Assembly: GCA_013815465.1 (NCBI GenBank)
Contig: JACDGE010000011.1
Coordinates: 1 to 46,969 of the forward strand
Origin: Alphaproteobacteria bacterium
GTDB taxonomy: Bacteria; Pseudomonadota; Alphaproteobacteria; UBA9655
Length of the DNA: 46,969 nt
Reading direction: 5' to 3'
The notes under the pieces were generated by a model, which was not told the DNA's origin, ran no database searches, and saw nothing but the letters and a program-made list of their open reading frames with translations. Positions 16,512 to 26,175 of this stretch are shown here, piece after piece; position 1 is the stretch's first letter; each line of letters opens with the position of its first letter. The translations under genes and the position numbers were made by a program.

Positions 16512-18809
16512 TTAAAAAGTTGTTCCAAAGTTAACCCTAAATGTTTCTAATCGGTCAACATGTTTTTTATGTATAAGCGCTTTTGCTAAGCTAACACCAA
16601 TAAGACCAAAAGGGGATCGCCAATTCACGCCAGCTCCAGACGCCACACGAAGAGCTTGAGCACTGCTTAAAATCGGATGGCCCTTCTTTTGCTTATCACC
16701 CGAATGCCAAACACTTCCTATATCTGTGAACAGACATCCTGAAATTCCCAGTTCTTTTGGCAAACCTAGAGGCACAGAAAGTTCAATCGTTGCTTTGTAA
16801 TAGAGGAGGCCCCCTAAAGCATCTTTTGTTGTCTTGTCTCGGGGCCCAACACCGCTGTCTGCAAAACCACGGAGGCTTTCTCCCCCAAGTTCAAAGCGGT
16901 CTGCGACACGGGTTGTCTTGCCCATTCCCGTCATGGCGCCCATGGACCCCTTTGTTGCAAGAACCCATTTATGATCGTCATCAAAAGGAATATAGTTACC
17001 TGCCCGGAGGGAGTTTTTAAAATATCGCACATCTCCTCCGAGACCAGCAATTTCGTCAGCCAGGGCCGCATAATACCCTTGAGTTGGATCGACGCTACTA
17101 TTCCTTTTGTCATAAAACAAGTTATGACCCGCGGATGAAACAATCCACGTTCCTCTCTGATCACGGAGATAGATAGACGCTTTTTTTCTAATGTCATTGA
17201 TGAGGTCTCGACGGATGGTGTAGCTCCAAGACTGGCCTAAATATTCCGTTAAAGAATAGCCAATAGAAGGTGTCAAGCCGGTTCTTGTCTGTTGATATCC
17301 TGTAGAATCTTGATTTTTTGTATTATATTTTCTGGATGAATGAAAAGCAGTAAGTCCTGCATCAAGCGGTTTACCAAGAAAGTACGGATCTGAAATCCCC
17401 AAACTAAAGTCTGAGGAACGTTGAGAAAGCTGAGCACTGCCTGAAAGATCATACCCCTTTCCCATAAGGTTACGTTCATTCATCGTCACACTTCCCAAAA
17501 CGCCATCTGTTGTGGAATAACCCGCAGAAAACTGCAAAGATCCCGTTGGTTTGTCTTCAACTTCTACTTTTAAATCAATTTGATCTGGAGCTGCTGTTGG
17601 TTCTTGTTTTATATCTACTTTTTTAAAGTAATCTAAATTTTGAATTCGTTGTTCTGATCGTTTGAGCTTCACACTATTATAGGGGTCGCCTTCAGAAAGT
17701 CGAAATTCTCGGCGAATAACCTCATCATCCGTTCTATCATTTCCAACAATATCAATGCGATTGATGTAAACATGGCGCCCTTCTTTAACCACAAAATCCA
17801 CATCAACCATGCACGTTGTCGGATTACGTTTAAGCTTTGGTTCAATCTCAATAAAAGCAAAGCCTTGCTCACCAATTGTTGTGTTGAGCGTATCAATAAT
17901 CTTCTCAACTTCTCGACTATTGAACCAGTCCCCTTTTCCCACAGTCACAAGACTATCCAGTCCCTGTAGTTTCATCTTTGGCAGATCAACTTTAATTTTA
18001 ACCTCACCAAATTGGTATCTTTTTCCTTCCTCAATCGTATAGGTTATATAAAATTCTTGAGTGTCAGGATCTAATTCCGCTACCGTCGAACAGACTTTAA
18101 AGTCAACATAACCTTGCTCGTAATAATACTTCCGCAAAAGTTCTTTATCATAAGCAAGGCGATCTGGGTCATAATTATCGTCCGTACTAAAAAAACGATA
18201 CCAGCGTGTTTCCTTTGTTAAAATAATCGATTCCAGGCGAGAAGCACTAAAACGCTGATTGCCCACAAAAATGATCTTGTGGACACGAGTTGCTTTTCCT
18301 TCGGTAACCTCAAAAACAAGATCCACGCGGTTTTGCTCTCGTTCAATGATTTTGGGCTCAACCTTTGCCCCATATCGACCACTCACGCGGTACATATCAC
18401 GAATTTTCTGGGCGGCCTCTTGTGCTCTTGCGGGGGTGTAAACTTCTCGTGGTCTTAAAGCAATTTCAGAGAGCAATACTTCATCTTTAAGACGTTCATT
18501 TCCTTCAAAAGCAATACGATTGATAATTTTATTCTCAACGACTTTGATACTTAAACGATCTCCCTGTTGTTCAATAAGAACATCTACAAAAAGACCCGTC
18601 GCAAACAAATTTTTAAGGACTTCTTCAACCTTACCTTCATTAATACGATCACCAGGTTTGATGTCGATATAACTCATGATGGTTGGCGTTTCCACCCGAT
18701 GATTTCCTGTTATATCAATTGCTGAAATAGGACCAGGTTCAACCGCTTGGCCATGCGAAATGGATAAGATGTTTACCATAAGTACCATTGAGAAAATGAG
18801 AAAACGCAT
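16512..18809 (-). CDS. bamA: Outer-membrane assembly factor BamA
   Basis: A protein of 765 residues. Signal peptide about 1-22, five POTRA domains (about 25-420), and an Omp85 beta-barrel that ends with Phe, as outer-membrane barrels do (F-R-V-N-F-G-T-T-F). The barrel has the F-E-L-G-G-E-S-L-R-G-F-like signature (RFELGGESLRGF) that marks the L6 loop V/I-R-G-F motif. AGGAG lies 10 bases before the ATG. It sits 15 bases after rseP and just before skp, the standard envelope operon order. Confidence 0.96.
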   Translation of the reverse strand: MRFLIFSMVLMVNILSISHGQAVEPGPISAIDITGNHRVETPTIMSYIDIKPGDRINEGKVEEVLKNLFATGLFVDVLIEQQGDRLSIKVVENKIINRIAFEGNERLKDEVLLSEIALRPREVYTPARAQEAAQKIRDMYRVSGRYGAKVEPKIIEREQNRVDLVFEVTEGKATRVHKIIFVGNQRFSASRLESIILTKETRWYRFFSTDDNYDPDRLAYDKELLRKYYYEQGYVDFKVCSTVAELDPDTQEFYITYTIEEGKRYQFGEVKIKVDLPKMKLQGLDSLVTVGKGDWFNSREVEKIIDTLNTTIGEQGFAFIEIEPKLKRNPTTCMVDVDFVVKEGRHVYINRIDIVGNDRTDDEVIRREFRLSEGDPYNSVKLKRSEQRIQNLDYFKKVDIKQEPTAAPDQIDLKVEVEDKPTGSLQFSAGYSTTDGVLGSVTMNERNLMGKGYDLSGSAQLSQRSSDFSLGISDPYFLGKPLDAGLTAFHSSRKYNTKNQDSTGYQQTRTGLTPSIGYSLTEYLGQSWSYTIRRDLINDIRKKASIYLRDQRGTWIVSSAGHNLFYDKRNSSVDPTQGYYAALADEIAGLGGDVRYFKNSLRAGNYIPFDDDHKWVLATKGSMGAMTGMGKTTRVADRFELGGESLRGFADSGVGPRDKTTKDALGGLLYYKATIELSVPLGLPKELGISGCLFTDIGSVWHSGDKQKKGHPILSSAQALRVASGAGVNWRSPFGLIGVSLAKALIHKKHVDRLETFRVNFGTTF

Positions 18810-18824
18810 TGTTAAAAAAAACTC

Positions 18825-19949
18825 CTATTTAAAAAATATAGACATTAAATCATTCCAAGTAGCTAAGAGCATAAGCCCTACAATTAGCACAAAACCAATA
18901 CGGAATCCCCATTCTTGTCCCTTTTCGGAAACGGGTTTTCCGCGAATAACTTCAATAACATAAAACAATAAATGTCCCCCATCGAGCATGGGAACAGGAA
19001 AAAGGTTTATGAGACCTAAATTCACTGACAAAACGGCCATAAACCAAACGAGAGCAGGAAGGCCGGATTGGGCAATTTCTCCAGACATTTGGGCGATACG
19101 AAGGGGGCCGCCTAAGCCATCCGCAGATTTAGCCCCTATGATAATTTGCCCTAAGGCTTTCAATGTTTGCCAGCTTAAAGAAACGACTTCCTTTGTTGCA
19201 TACCACCAGCTCGTCAGCCATGACCGCTGAATGTAGGCTGCTTCTGTTCCTTGGATCCCCAACTTCCCAATTTTATGAACGTGACCAAAATGATCTGTTG
19301 TTATCGAAAGCTTCGGAACAACAGATAGAGTCACTAGCTGCCCACCTCGATCTAAGATAACCTGAAGAGGTTTACCAGCCTGATCTTGCACAAAGAGGAT
19401 GATCTCTTCAAAGCTATCAATGGCATCGCCATTGATACTTTTAATACGGTCCCCTGGCAAAAACCCTGCTTCTTGAGCGGCACTTCCCTCTTGAAATCCA
19501 TGCACAATGGGAACAGTGTAACGTTGCCCAATAGCGGCATACAAAATGGCAAAAATAAGAATCGCAAATAGATAGTTGGCCATAGGGCCAGCGATTGAAA
19601 CGGCGATTCGCTGCCAAACTGTTTTGTAAAAGAGAGAACGAGACCTCTGATCCTCATTCATTTTTTTTAGGGAGGTAAGGTCTGGAGTACTCGCTGCATC
19701 GGCATCCCCCACCATTTTGACGTAGCCTCCCAAAGGAAGCCAACTAATTTTCCAGCGGGTCCCTGCTTTGTCATACCATCCAAAAATTTCGGGACCAAAA
19801 CCAATGGAGAACACATCCACACCTACCCCATTGTAGCGAGCCACCAGATAGTGACCCAGCTCATGGACAAAAACTAAAATTGATAAAACAATTAAGAAAG
19901 GTATGACATACCACCCTAAGGTGGCCATGAAGTTTAAGATGAAGTCCAC
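18825..19949 (-). CDS. rseP: Site-2 zinc metalloprotease RseP
   Basis: A protein of 374 residues. The zinc motif H29-E-L-G-H33 lies in the first membrane segment. A PDZ domain follows near 125-200 (FLPGDRIKSINGDAID). The third zinc ligand is in N-L-F-P-V-P-M-L-D-G-G-H near the C-terminus. It cleaves membrane-anchored anti-sigma factors and remnant signal peptides. The start appears to be GTG (19947-19949), supported by GGGGAGAG eight or so bases upstream; an ATG seven codons later is the alternative. First gene of the operon; uppS-cdsA-dxr, often upstream elsewhere, are not here. Confidence 0.95.
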   Translation of the reverse strand: MDFILNFMATLGWYVIPFLIVLSILVFVHELGHYLVARYNGVGVDVFSIGFGPEIFGWYDKAGTRWKISWLPLGGYVKMVGDADAASTPDLTSLKKMNEDQRSRSLFYKTVWQRIAVSIAGPMANYLFAILIFAILYAAIGQRYTVPIVHGFQEGSAAQEAGFLPGDRIKSINGDAIDSFEEIILFVQDQAGKPLQVILDRGGQLVTLSVVPKLSITTDHFGHVHKIGKLGIQGTEAAYIQRSWLTSWWYATKEVVSLSWQTLKALGQIIIGAKSADGLGGPLRIAQMSGEIAQSGLPALVWFMAVLSVNLGLINLFPVPMLDGGHLLFYVIEVIRGKPVSEKGQEWGFRIGFVLIVGLMLLATWNDLMSIFFK

Positions 19950-20090
19950 TGTGGCTCTCTCCCCATTGAAATTTTCCCATTTGTAGCGTTATGTCCCAAA
20001 GAATACAACCCCTGAAATAACCTCTTCAAAGGATGCATTTTAAAGTTAAGTTATCTATGATATAATTTTTTTTCAGCATTGGAGTATAAA

Positions 20091-20480
20091 TTGAAAAACG
20101 AAACCCTTCCCCCTATTGAACAGCTCTCTCTCCGAATGGTTGCCATGCCCCGAGATACAAATCCCTCCGGAGACATCTTTGGAGGGTGGATCGTTTCCTT
20201 AATGGACATAGCGGGAGGAACAGTTGCAATCCATGCGTCAAAAGGTCGAGTCGTTCTTGCAGCCATTAACCAAATGTCTTTTCTCAGACCGGTTTTTGTG
20301 GGAGATGAAGTAAGTTGTTATGCTTATGTTGACTCGGTGGGAACAACTTCGATGTCCGTCCATATTGAAGCCTGGGTTCGACGCCCAAAAGGAGGGCATA
20401 TTCACAAGGTTACAGAAGGCATTTTTACTTTTGTTGCCATTGATGAAGCACGAAAACCTAGGGCTGTTCCGAATGCTTAG
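20091..20480 (+). CDS. yciA: Acyl-CoA thioesterase YciA family
   Basis: A protein of 129 residues with the single hotdog domain: the R-M-V-A-M-P-x-D-T-N-P-S-G-D-I-F-G-G-W segment holds the catalytic Asp, and the central helix follows (SLMDIAGGTVA). It hydrolyses acyl-CoA esters. I place the start at TTG 20091 because GGAG (20081-20084) sits six bases before it; another TTG at 20079 would overlap that ribosome site. It diverges from rseP. The last 23 bases overlap the unknown minus-strand gene that follows, tail to tail. Confidence 0.85.
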   Translation: MKNETLPPIEQLSLRMVAMPRDTNPSGDIFGGWIVSLMDIAGGTVAIHASKGRVVLAAINQMSFLRPVFVGDEVSCYAYVDSVGTTSMSVHIEAWVRRPKGGHIHKVTEGIFTFVAIDEARKPRAVPNA

Positions 20481-20877
20481 TCTTGGAATCCTCGCCAGAA
20501 AACCATGCAGCTACCCCATTCCACCAACGTTCCCACCAAGGAGCCTCCGCTTCGGCAAAAGGGGGAAGAATCATTTCTGCAATCGTATTTGGATCAAGTG
20601 AAGGAACACCTCCACCAGGAGCGGAAGGCTTATCCGTTACAATAATCACATAAGGTTCTGATTTTTCTATCTCTTCCTTAGAAGAGGTAAAACTTTCACT
20701 ATTTTCTCTTAAAAAAGAAGGAGGCTCTGCTTTGCTGTCCTTTATAGAATCGTCTTTGGGAGACACACCAACGCCAGTTCTTTCCTCTTTAACGTCAGAT
20801 TTATCCGATACATCGATAACACGTGCATTTAACTCCCCAATAATCCCTAAAAAACATAATACTCCCCATATTTTCAT
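20458..20877 (-). CDS. Small exported protein of unknown function
   Basis: A protein of 139 residues with a short signal peptide (MKIWGVLCFLGIIGELNA). The mature part is hydrophilic and Ser/Glu/Asp/Lys-rich up to about 75, then has a short hydrophobic stretch and a Trp-rich patch near the C-terminus (APWWERWWNGVAAWFSG) that could touch a membrane. No family recognised. It ends inside yciA by 23 bp. Convincing as a gene because of the signal peptide and the clean frame, but it has no known homologue that I can name. Confidence 0.6.
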   Translation of the reverse strand: MKIWGVLCFLGIIGELNARVIDVSDKSDVKEERTGVGVSPKDDSIKDSKAEPPSFLRENSESFTSSKEEIEKSEPYVIIVTDKPSAPGGGVPSLDPNTIAEMILPPFAEAEAPWWERWWNGVAAWFSGEDSKTKHSEQP

Positions 20878-20970
20878 TATTTTGCCTCATGTTATACAAT
20901 AGGATTTTTATCATATACCATTAATACATCCTCGTTTCAAGCTAGTCTTGTTTTAAGGAGGAGGGGCATT

Positions 20971-21390
20971 ATGCTTATCTATGTTTAGGTTTAAGTGCTT
21001 TTCTTTTGCTTTCTTTTCCTCGTGTTACCTGATAGCCTTTATCTATAAAAGATGATCCCGGGATCGGTTTTTAGAGGCAGGAGCGCGCAACCACTCTTGC
21101 CTCTACCTTTTGGTACGGCTCTCCGTTCAACAGTGGGAAAACCATCTGTGGGATCGATCTTAAATTTCCACAAACACTTTTCTTTATCCACGTCGCGTAC
21201 GTCGTTCCGCACCTTTGATAGTTGGGTCATGTACCGTCGCAACAATTATGCCCTCATCTATCTTTTGCAGAATACCAAAGAAATTCTAAAGCTCCTAAAA
21301 AAATTTTCAAATGGGCAATTCACTTTATCAAAGGGGGTTTCCCTTCAGTCCAGGATTGAAAAAATGAGAGACCTTAACAAGCCATATTGA
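20971..21390 (+). pseudogene. Possible decayed small secreted protein gene
   Basis: AAGGAGGAGG (20955-20964) is a near-ideal ribosome site seven bases before an ATG at 20971, yet the frame meets TAG after five codons. Read past the stops, the same frame gives a hydrophobic VLFFCFLFLVLPDS stretch like a signal peptide, one more stop at 21046, and then 112 open codons to 21390. This suggests a broken gene, but I recognise no domain and the downstream frame may be fortuitous. A perfect GATCCCGGGATC palindrome lies at 21053-21064. The rest of 20881-21482 shows nothing else. Confidence 0.25.
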
Positions 21391-21482
21391 AAGAAGGCCT
21401 GAGTTTAGAAATATTTTTTTGCATGACAGCACAGGCATTCTTAGATAAAAATTGTGTAAAATTAATTCTAAGGAGATAGCAA

Positions 21483-22265
21483 ATGAGCCTTTTTGAATCA
21501 ATTTACCGCTTTTTTGGTTGGTGGATTATTAATATTGATATGTTTTTTATTTTCTTTTTAGTCTTAGGGGGAATTCTTTACTTATTTACGAAAAAGAAGA
21601 GGGGGAAAAAATTTCTCACCTTTAGCTGTCTGGGGCTTGTCTTTTTTGCTGTTGTTCCCGTAGGGTTGTGGACTTTTGAGGGTCTTGAGAATCGCTTTCC
21701 AAAAATTGCAACCATCCCTGCGACAGCCAAAGGAATGATTCTTTTAGGCGGAGGCTTTGATAAAATGACATCTCTCGCCCGAGGAGAAACGGCCTATAGC
21801 TTAGCTGCGGGAAACATTATTTATTTTGTTGAGATTGCAAAAGCGAATCCCCATCTTCAGCTAGTATTTTCAGGAAATGCTTTTGAAGCAGAAGCCGCAA
21901 AAAAAGAATTTAAGGCCTTAGGTCTGAATCCCGATACTCTTCAGTTCGAGGGAAATTCAAAAAATACACTAGAAAATGCGAGAAAAACCAGAGAACTCCT
22001 CCACCCCAATCCGCAAGATCAGTGGGTTTTGGTGACTTCAGCTTATCACATTCCCCGCTCAACAGGGCTCTTTCGAAAAGCCGGCTTTAATATCATTCCC
22101 TATCCGGTGGATTATCATACCCCTGGAAACTACGAAATGTGGTTTTTCATAGGCCTTAAAATGAATTTGGATGCCTGGCATGCGAGCGCACGGGAATGGT
22201 TAGGCATGCTCGACAATTATCTTACGGGACGATCCGATGAGTTCTACCCAAAATCAGCGACTTAA
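21483..22265 (+). CDS. YdcF/ElyC-like DUF218 envelope protein
   Basis: A protein of 260 residues. Two N-terminal membrane segments (about 17-32 and 40-60) precede a DUF218 domain: I-L-L-G-G-G near 87, then F-S-G-N, E-G-N-S-K-N-T-x-E-N-A and V-T-S-A-Y-H-I-P-R. ElyC and SanA of this family act in envelope or peptidoglycan precursor homeostasis; the chemistry is not settled. AAGGAG is placed well before the ATG. A second, smaller DUF218 protein lies at 32162-32752. Confidence 0.8.
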   Translation: MSLFESIYRFFGWWIINIDMFFIFFLVLGGILYLFTKKKRGKKFLTFSCLGLVFFAVVPVGLWTFEGLENRFPKIATIPATAKGMILLGGGFDKMTSLARGETAYSLAAGNIIYFVEIAKANPHLQLVFSGNAFEAEAAKKEFKALGLNPDTLQFEGNSKNTLENARKTRELLHPNPQDQWVLVTSAYHIPRSTGLFRKAGFNIIPYPVDYHTPGNYEMWFFIGLKMNLDAWHASAREWLGMLDNYLTGRSDEFYPKSAT

Positions 22266-22362
22266 TGGTGTTGAGGGTAACTTTATCCAAAGTTAAGAAT
22301 TGCTTTTTATCTGTGAACCAGGCTTATGAATAGGAAATAGATGTTCCTTATGATGAAATGAT

Positions 22363-23307
22363 ATGATGACTGATAACTTTATTGAACAAACCATCTCTGC
22401 GGAAGAAAGTGGCGCGCGTCTTGATCGATGCTTACGGCTGTGGATTCCCTATTTACCCCAAAGTGTTATTGAAAAGACGGCACGTAAAGGGTTGCTAAGA
22501 GTTGAAGGAAAGAAGGCGAAGCCTTCCCATCGGGTTGAAGAGGGACAAACGCTCTCTTTTCCTTCCTTCTTTCTTGACCTAGAAGATCGAGTCGAAGAGA
22601 AAAGGCCAACGATTTTAACCCATGCGGATAAAAAATGGTTAAAAAGCCTGATTCTTTATGAGGACGCGGATCTCCTCGTTTTAAATAAGCCGGCAGGCAT
22701 TGTGGTTCAAAGTGGGACCAAACAAAGAAAATCTTTGGATGCGATGTTGGTTGCCTATAATGAAACCTATAGGCCTCGTCTTGTGCATCGGTTAGATTTG
22801 GATACATCGGGAGTTTTGGTTTTTGCTAAAACATTGCCCATGGCTCGGTGGTTAGCAAATGCCTTTAAAGAGCGAACCGTCCAAAAAATCTATTGGGCCC
22901 TCGTCTCTGGGGTTCCTCAACAGAAAGAAGGCATTATTTCTCTCTCCCTTACAAAAAAACAGGACTCCACTGGAGAAAAGATACGGGTTGATATGGAGAC
23001 GGGCGTTAAGGCGATGACGACCTATCGGGTAATTGAAGCCCTTGGCCATAGAGTGGCTTGGCTTGAGCTTATGCCGCAAACCGGGCGAACCCATCAGCTC
23101 CGTATTCACTGTGCAGAAGGCCTCAAGACACCTATCTTAGGAGATGGAAAATATGGGGGAAAAGAGGCGCTTCTTTTAGCGGGCAAAAACCTTCACCTTC
23201 ACGCACGAACCCTTATTATTCCCTTGCCCCATGGAAAAACCATGACGTTTGAGGCACCCTTGCCCAAGGAAATGGAAGACACATTTCAGGAGTTAGGGTT
23301 TAGGTGA
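22363..23307 (+). CDS. rluC: RluC/RluD family 23S rRNA pseudouridine synthase
   Basis: A protein of 314 residues. An S4 RNA-binding domain (about 15-75) is followed by the RluA-type catalytic domain with H-R-L-D-L-D-T-S-G-V (about 141-150), which carries the catalytic Asp, and the later P-x-T-G-R-T-H-Q-L-R-I-H motif. It converts uridines of 23S rRNA to pseudouridine. RluC and RluD are hard to tell apart here. The ribosome site is weak. The gene converges on rpmG. Confidence 0.85.
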   Translation: MMTDNFIEQTISAEESGARLDRCLRLWIPYLPQSVIEKTARKGLLRVEGKKAKPSHRVEEGQTLSFPSFFLDLEDRVEEKRPTILTHADKKWLKSLILYEDADLLVLNKPAGIVVQSGTKQRKSLDAMLVAYNETYRPRLVHRLDLDTSGVLVFAKTLPMARWLANAFKERTVQKIYWALVSGVPQQKEGIISLSLTKKQDSTGEKIRVDMETGVKAMTTYRVIEALGHRVAWLELMPQTGRTHQLRIHCAEGLKTPILGDGKYGGKEALLLAGKNLHLHARTLIIPLPHGKTMTFEAPLPKEMEDTFQELGFR

Positions 23308-23426
23308 GGGGTTTAAAAACCCGTCCATGCCACTTTTTACTCAACAAGCATATAAAATTTTTTACCCCCCCAGGTGTCATATATGGGCATAGACCATATG
23401 ATAGCAGAATGGGGCGAAAAGTCTTC

Positions 23427-23597
23427 TTACTTAATCTTTGTTTCTTTAAAATCAACGTGCTTGCGGACCTTTGGGTCGTATTTACGCATGACAAGTTTTT
23501 CTGTCAACTGGCGGGGATTCTTCCTTTTTACATAGAAAAAGCCTGTGCCTGCCGTGCTTTCCATTTTAATCGTAATTGTGTTTTGCTTCTTTGCCAT
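23427..23597 (-). CDS. rpmG: Ribosomal protein L33
   Basis: A 56-residue frame that reads [20 protein letters not shown], then [22 protein letters not shown] and ends [10 protein letters not shown], the canonical bL33 sequence of alphaproteobacteria (type without zinc cysteines). GGA lies a few bases before the ATG at 23595-23597. It stands alone, with its own promoter just upstream (23628-23655). Confidence 0.95.
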   Translation of the reverse strand: MAKKQNTITIKMESTAGTGFFYVKRKNPRQLTEKLVMRKYDPKVRKHVDFKETKIK

Positions 23598-23627
23598 TGA
23601 TTGAATCCATTCTATATACCTGGAGAT

Positions 23628-23655
23628 AAAATACTAATTCCGTCACATATGTCAA
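23628..23655 (-). promoter_or_regulatory. Promoter of rpmG
   Basis: On the minus strand a perfect TTGACA (complement of 23650-23655) is followed by a 16-base spacer and TATTTT (complement of 23628-23633). The expected start lies about 20 bases before the rpmG ATG. The -35 ends four bases after the EipB gene. Confidence 0.55.
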
Positions 23656-23658
23656 GAC

Positions 23659-24468
23659 CTAAGAGGTCCCTCTGGGTAAAAGTTCAATGCGCTCCAAAAT
23701 GCCCCGAACCTTTACCCCCTCATTATCAATAACATATTGCTTAATAATACCATTGGGAAGAAGTTCTTGCGTGGTGGTGTAGAGGGGTTCATACGCCGTT
23801 TCCCCAAGACCATAGACAGCAAAGCGCACAGGCCAAAACGGAAGGTTTGCAAACTGATGGGCGTCCTCAACTGTAGGATTGCCGGCGACTACTTTTTTTG
23901 CGCCCATGAAAGTATTGATTTCTGAAGCCCCTTCCCCGCTGCTTCCATCAAAGACAATTCTTGGAAATATATGTTCACCGAGGTGAGCCGCTTCCAAAAG
24001 ACCCTTGGTATGTTGAACAGGGAAAAGGACCCCCTCCGGGAGCTGCACGGTTCTTTTCTCTGGTTTTTGGTAAGTGACCTGAGTCAGACTTCCCATTCGC
24101 TTTGCGGTTCCTCGAATATCTTCAACAAGCTCATCATCAATTTTACGAAAGGTATTAAATTTAAAAAATGAGCCATCATCTGTTTCCCACGTCACATACC
24201 CCCACCTGATATGCTCCACAGAGCCATTATCTTGATAGCGCCATAGTTCTGACAGTTGTTGAACCGTCCATCCTCCAGGAACCTTATTAAATTCCAGCAT
24301 CATTGTTCCTCGCACATCAGACACACTGCCGCGCGGGTCAGGACGCCCTGACATTGTAACGGTGTAATAGGCTCTATGAGGCTGAAGTTCAACCACTGCT
24401 TTAAGAGCGAGCGGCATGAAGCACCAAACAATAATAAAACGCGCGAAAAGTCGAACCATATGCTGCAT
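23659..24468 (-). CDS. eipB: Periplasmic envelope protein EipB (DUF1849)
   Basis: A protein of 269 residues. The signal peptide is about 1-24 (ALKA cleavage). The mature start L-Q-P-H-R-A-Y-Y-T-V and the R-G-T-M-M-L-E-F and Y-V-T-W-E-T-D-D segments fit DUF1849, a beta-spiral periplasmic family nearly limited to alphaproteobacteria. EipB of Brucella supports envelope integrity and stress resistance. An ATG at residue 4 (MVRLF) is an alternative start. It is separate from rpmG, which has its own promoter. Confidence 0.75.
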   Translation of the reverse strand: MQHMVRLFARFIIVWCFMPLALKAVVELQPHRAYYTVTMSGRPDPRGSVSDVRGTMMLEFNKVPGGWTVQQLSELWRYQDNGSVEHIRWGYVTWETDDGSFFKFNTFRKIDDELVEDIRGTAKRMGSLTQVTYQKPEKRTVQLPEGVLFPVQHTKGLLEAAHLGEHIFPRIVFDGSSGEGASEINTFMGAKKVVAGNPTVEDAHQFANLPFWPVRFAVYGLGETAYEPLYTTTQELLPNGIIKQYVIDNEGVKVRGILERIELLPRGTS

Positions 24469-24560
24469 ACCATTTATGAGATTAAGTTAACTCATTATAC
24501 TTTACTTTACAGAATTTTCACGAAGAATTTATAAAACAATAAGAAAAATTTTGAGAGCCA

Positions 24561-24588
24561 TTGACAGCGCTTACCAAGAGCCTAATAA
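24561..24588 (+). promoter_or_regulatory. Likely promoter of pepA
   Basis: A perfect TTGACA (24561-24566) and a TAATAA (24583-24588) 16 bases later, about 35 bases before the pepA ATG. The -10 is weak, so the exact box is uncertain. Confidence 0.4.
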
Positions 24589-24622
24589 TAAGGATAAATT
24601 CTAGACTTAGAGAGAGAAAAAC

Positions 24623-26104
24623 ATGGCCCTTAAGATTTCCTTTGAAAATCCCTCCGCTCAAAAAATCCTTTGTCTCGGCGTTTATGAAGACAGAGAACTC
24701 CCGTTACCAACAAAAACTTGGGATAAAACCTTGAACGGCTATCTAACCCTATCCATGAATAATTCAAAATTTAAAGGGAGTCTCAATCAAACCTTAACTT
24801 TTTCTACGCCCGACGGCTCTCAGCTTACGCTTATAGGGCTAGGCCCAAAGAAAGATCAAAATGAGCTCCAGTGGCAAAAAATTGGAAGTTCTCTTGTAAA
24901 AGCCCTTGAAAGCTCACCCACAGGCGAAGGAGCCGTCGAAATTCATAGCCTTGAAGGTCACGACACAGCCCAAGTCCTTAGTAATATGGCACTAGGAAGC
25001 CTTTTAAAGTCTTGGAGATTTGAAAAATATTTTACGACGAAAAAGCCGGAGGAGCTTTTTTCTCTGCAAAAGATAATTTTCTTAGCCCCAGAAGCCAAAG
25101 ACTGCGAGAAAGCCTTTGAACCTCTTAAAAATATTACAGAGGGTGTTTTTTTAACCCGCACAGTCGTTACGGAACCTGCAAATGTTATTACGCCTGAGTC
25201 TCTGGCGCACGCTGCGGAATCCCTTAAAAAAGACGGCGTCGTGGTTGAGATTCTAGAAGAGAAGGAAATGAAAACTTTAGGCATGAACGCTTTGCTGGGC
25301 GTGGGTCAAGGGAGTGTGCATGGTAGCAAACTTGCCATCATGCGTTGGGAGGGAGGGGCAAAAACGGATGCTCCATTAGCTTTTGTGGGCAAAGGTGTGA
25401 CCTTTGATACAGGAGGCATTTCCATTAAACCCGCCCAGAACATGGAAGAAATGAAGTACGATATGGGCGGTGCTGGCGTTGTTATTGGTCTGATGAAATC
25501 CCTGGCTCTCCGAAAAGCAAAAGTTAATGCGGTGGGAGTTGTAGGGCTGGTGGAAAACATGCCTTCAGGATCTGCTCAAAGACCGGGTGATGTGGTAATC
25601 TCAATGTCAGGCCAAACCATTGAAGTTATTAATACAGATGCAGAGGGACGCCTTGTTTTGGCAGATGCACTCTGGTACACGCAGGATCGATTCAAACCAA
25701 AACTCATGATTGATTTAGCAACACTTACGGGCGCGATTGTGGTGAGCTTGGGCGGCGAACGCGCCGGTCTTTTTGCAAATGATGAGAATTTAGCGAAGAA
25801 CCTCAGCAGCGCAGGTGAAAAAGTAGGCGAGCTTTTGTGGCCATTTCCGATGGACGATGCCTATGACAAAGAGATTAACAGTGATATCGCTGATATGAAA
25901 AATATAAGTAATGGACGTGGCGCGGGTTCGGTTACGGCGGCAAAATTCTTGCAGCGGTTTACGAATGCTGTTCCTTGGGCCCACTTAGATATTGCAGGTG
26001 TAACCTGGACCCACAAAGATCTTCCCACATGCGCAAAAGGAGCCACAGGCTTTGGGGTGCGTCTTCTGAACCAATTCGTGGAAGAGAATTATGAGAAGAA
26101 GTAA
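24623..26104 (+). CDS. pepA: Leucyl aminopeptidase PepA (M17)
   Basis: A protein of 493 residues, full length. The N-terminal macro-like domain is followed by the M17 catalytic domain: GKGVTFDTGGISIKP near 255 (metal-binding Lys and Asp) and the family signature N-T-D-A-E-G-R-L near 336-343. It removes N-terminal residues from peptides in the cytoplasm and forms hexamers. AGAGAGAG lies before the ATG. holC follows after a palindromic element, the common pepA-holC order, although valS is not next. Confidence 0.95.
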   Translation: MALKISFENPSAQKILCLGVYEDRELPLPTKTWDKTLNGYLTLSMNNSKFKGSLNQTLTFSTPDGSQLTLIGLGPKKDQNELQWQKIGSSLVKALESSPTGEGAVEIHSLEGHDTAQVLSNMALGSLLKSWRFEKYFTTKKPEELFSLQKIIFLAPEAKDCEKAFEPLKNITEGVFLTRTVVTEPANVITPESLAHAAESLKKDGVVVEILEEKEMKTLGMNALLGVGQGSVHGSKLAIMRWEGGAKTDAPLAFVGKGVTFDTGGISIKPAQNMEEMKYDMGGAGVVIGLMKSLALRKAKVNAVGVVGLVENMPSGSAQRPGDVVISMSGQTIEVINTDAEGRLVLADALWYTQDRFKPKLMIDLATLTGAIVVSLGGERAGLFANDENLAKNLSSAGEKVGELLWPFPMDDAYDKEINSDIADMKNISNGRGAGSVTAAKFLQRFTNAVPWAHLDIAGVTWTHKDLPTCAKGATGFGVRLLNQFVEENYEKK

Positions 26105-26175
26105 TCTTAGTTGTATCCCCTTAGCGTCATTTTAAGGAATAATTTGTTGAAAATTATGTACAAAATGTCCGCCCA

